62,183 bases of DNA. It comes from a virus. The notes beneath the pieces are model-generated. The model was not told the origin of the DNA. It saw only the letters and a list, made by a program, of their open reading frames with translations, and searched no databases. A program made the position numbers and the translations under genes. The stretch lies in the IMG/VR virus record IMGVR_UViG_3300021962_009965, positions 1 through 62,183 of that record. The stretch is one strand, 5' to 3'. Of the stretch, positions 61,591 to 62,183 are shown one piece after another (position 1 is the stretch's first letter; the number at the start of each line of letters is the position of its first letter).

Positions 61591-62183
61591 ATGCCAAGTA
61601 GCTTATCATTTGCAGCAACAAAAGCAATAAGAGAAAAATTATTGCTCAGGAATTTGAAACCATATTCCAAACCAGGTGTGTTTGCTCCTCAATCACAGCC
61701 AGCTACAGGTGAATTACTCCAAAATGATTTTAATGTACTAGACTCCCCCGATGTCTTAATTGATGCTAATCCATTTGTGAATGTCTTAGGGGTAAAAAAT
61801 GAATTTGGTCCGTATGGTGGATACAACACAGATATTTCGGGACTTATATCTACTGCGCAAAATACACCGAATCAAGGACCCTACGGTTCATATCCTCCTT
61901 ACACAGACGCCTTAGAGTTATATTCAGTAACGTTTCAAAAACGTCAATATATCAAAAATGAATATACCCCCGATATTGGATATATTCGATACTATGATAT
62001 CGGTGATATTATCAAAGAACAAAAAAACGCGACTTATTGGGAACCACCTAGTTTCAGACCTTCCTTATATTCACCATATTCCATTTTATTACAAGAAGAT
62101 CCTGCAGGTGATTCAGGTGTTGTTTCACAAGATTCTCGAATGATGCAAATTGCTGCGGAGAGAGCAAAATACAGTTTCCAACA
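61591..62183 (+). CDS. Tail/baseplate structural protein (3' partial)
   Basis: A frame open from ATG 61591 to the right edge (197 complete codons seen). It begins MPSSLSFAATKAIREKLLL and continues with SKPGVFAPQSQP, NPFVNVLGVKNEFGPYGGY, then YGSYPPYTDALELYSV. An AAAAAGG immediately before the ATG and the TATTTAT element support the start. After the tape measure gene a tail or baseplate component is expected; the family is not recognised and the C-terminus lies outside the window. Confidence 0.65.
   Translation, partial: MPSSLSFAATKAIREKLLLRNLKPYSKPGVFAPQSQPATGELLQNDFNVLDSPDVLIDANPFVNVLGVKNEFGPYGGYNTDISGLISTAQNTPNQGPYGSYPPYTDALELYSVTFQKRQYIKNEYTPDIGYIRYYDIGDIIKEQKNATYWEPPSFRPSLYSPYSILLQEDPAGDSGVVSQDSRMMQIAAERAKYSFQ

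Noticed and set aside
1-62183. tRNA genes, integrase, transposase or prophage ends
   Set aside because: No cloverleaf, tyrosine/serine recombinase motif, insertion-sequence inverted repeat or bacterial gene was seen.

Overview
The window is a piece of a large, AT-rich, strictly lytic-looking T4-like myovirus genome. Diagnostic genes are the major capsid protein (gp23-like, cut by the left edge), tail sheath (gp18-like), tail tube (gp19-like), a gp15-like sheath terminator, a gp5-like hub, a T4-type family B DNA polymerase and a gp55-like late sigma factor. Nothing chromosomal, no integrase, no tRNA and no rRNA is visible. Genes abut or overlap and no gap exceeds about 120 bases. Low GC and frequent A-rich start regions without a clear Shine-Dalgarno would fit a Bacteroidota host, but this is a weak inference.

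Layout. 1-5.5 kb (+): capsid protein, terminator, then surface/fibre-like proteins including a 911-residue protein with about 225 uninterrupted Gly-X-Y triplets. 5.5-12.8 kb (mostly -): small Cys-rich proteins and a baseplate group. 12.8-28.4 kb (-): late sigma factor, then a sugar/glycosyltransferase block (GTs of several folds, heptose-type kinase and cytidylyltransferase, cupin, GDP-mannose 3,5-epimerase-like and CDP-paratose 2-epimerase-like enzymes), with PhoH, dUTPase and an exonuclease embedded. 28.4-31 kb (-): five small proteins, one with a WYL-like domain. 31-38.3 kb (+): three large surface proteins with mucin-like Thr/Pro tracts, one with a trypsin-like protease domain and one with a lectin-like C-terminus. 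38.4-44.1 kb (+): a second GT cluster resembling collagen- and Skp1-type enzymes. 44.5-47.5 kb (+): DNA polymerase. 47.4-52.2 kb (-): neck-like protein, a superoxide dismutase/nuclease-like fusion and an SNF2 helicase. 52.3-62.2 kb (+): tail module (neck-like protein, gp15-like, sheath, tube, chaperone, tape measure) and a gene cut by the right edge.

How it may work together. The gp55-like sigma factor probably drives late genes; a recurring TATTTAT element sits 4-39 bases before 16 mostly structural genes. The two sugar blocks hold about twelve glycosyltransferases plus nucleotide-sugar enzymes, next to exported-looking Ser/Thr-rich collagen-like and mucin-like virion proteins, which suggests that the phage glycosylates its own particle. 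Several proteins carry short helical peptides ending in (L/I)xE, like T4 capsid-targeting peptides, hinting that a set of accessory proteins (superoxide dismutase/nuclease, WYL, Cys-rich) is packaged in the head. The tail chaperone gene has a start-less +1-frame extension reached through a TTTTTTC slip site, just before the tape measure gene. All functional statements come from reading motifs by eye; no database search was run.
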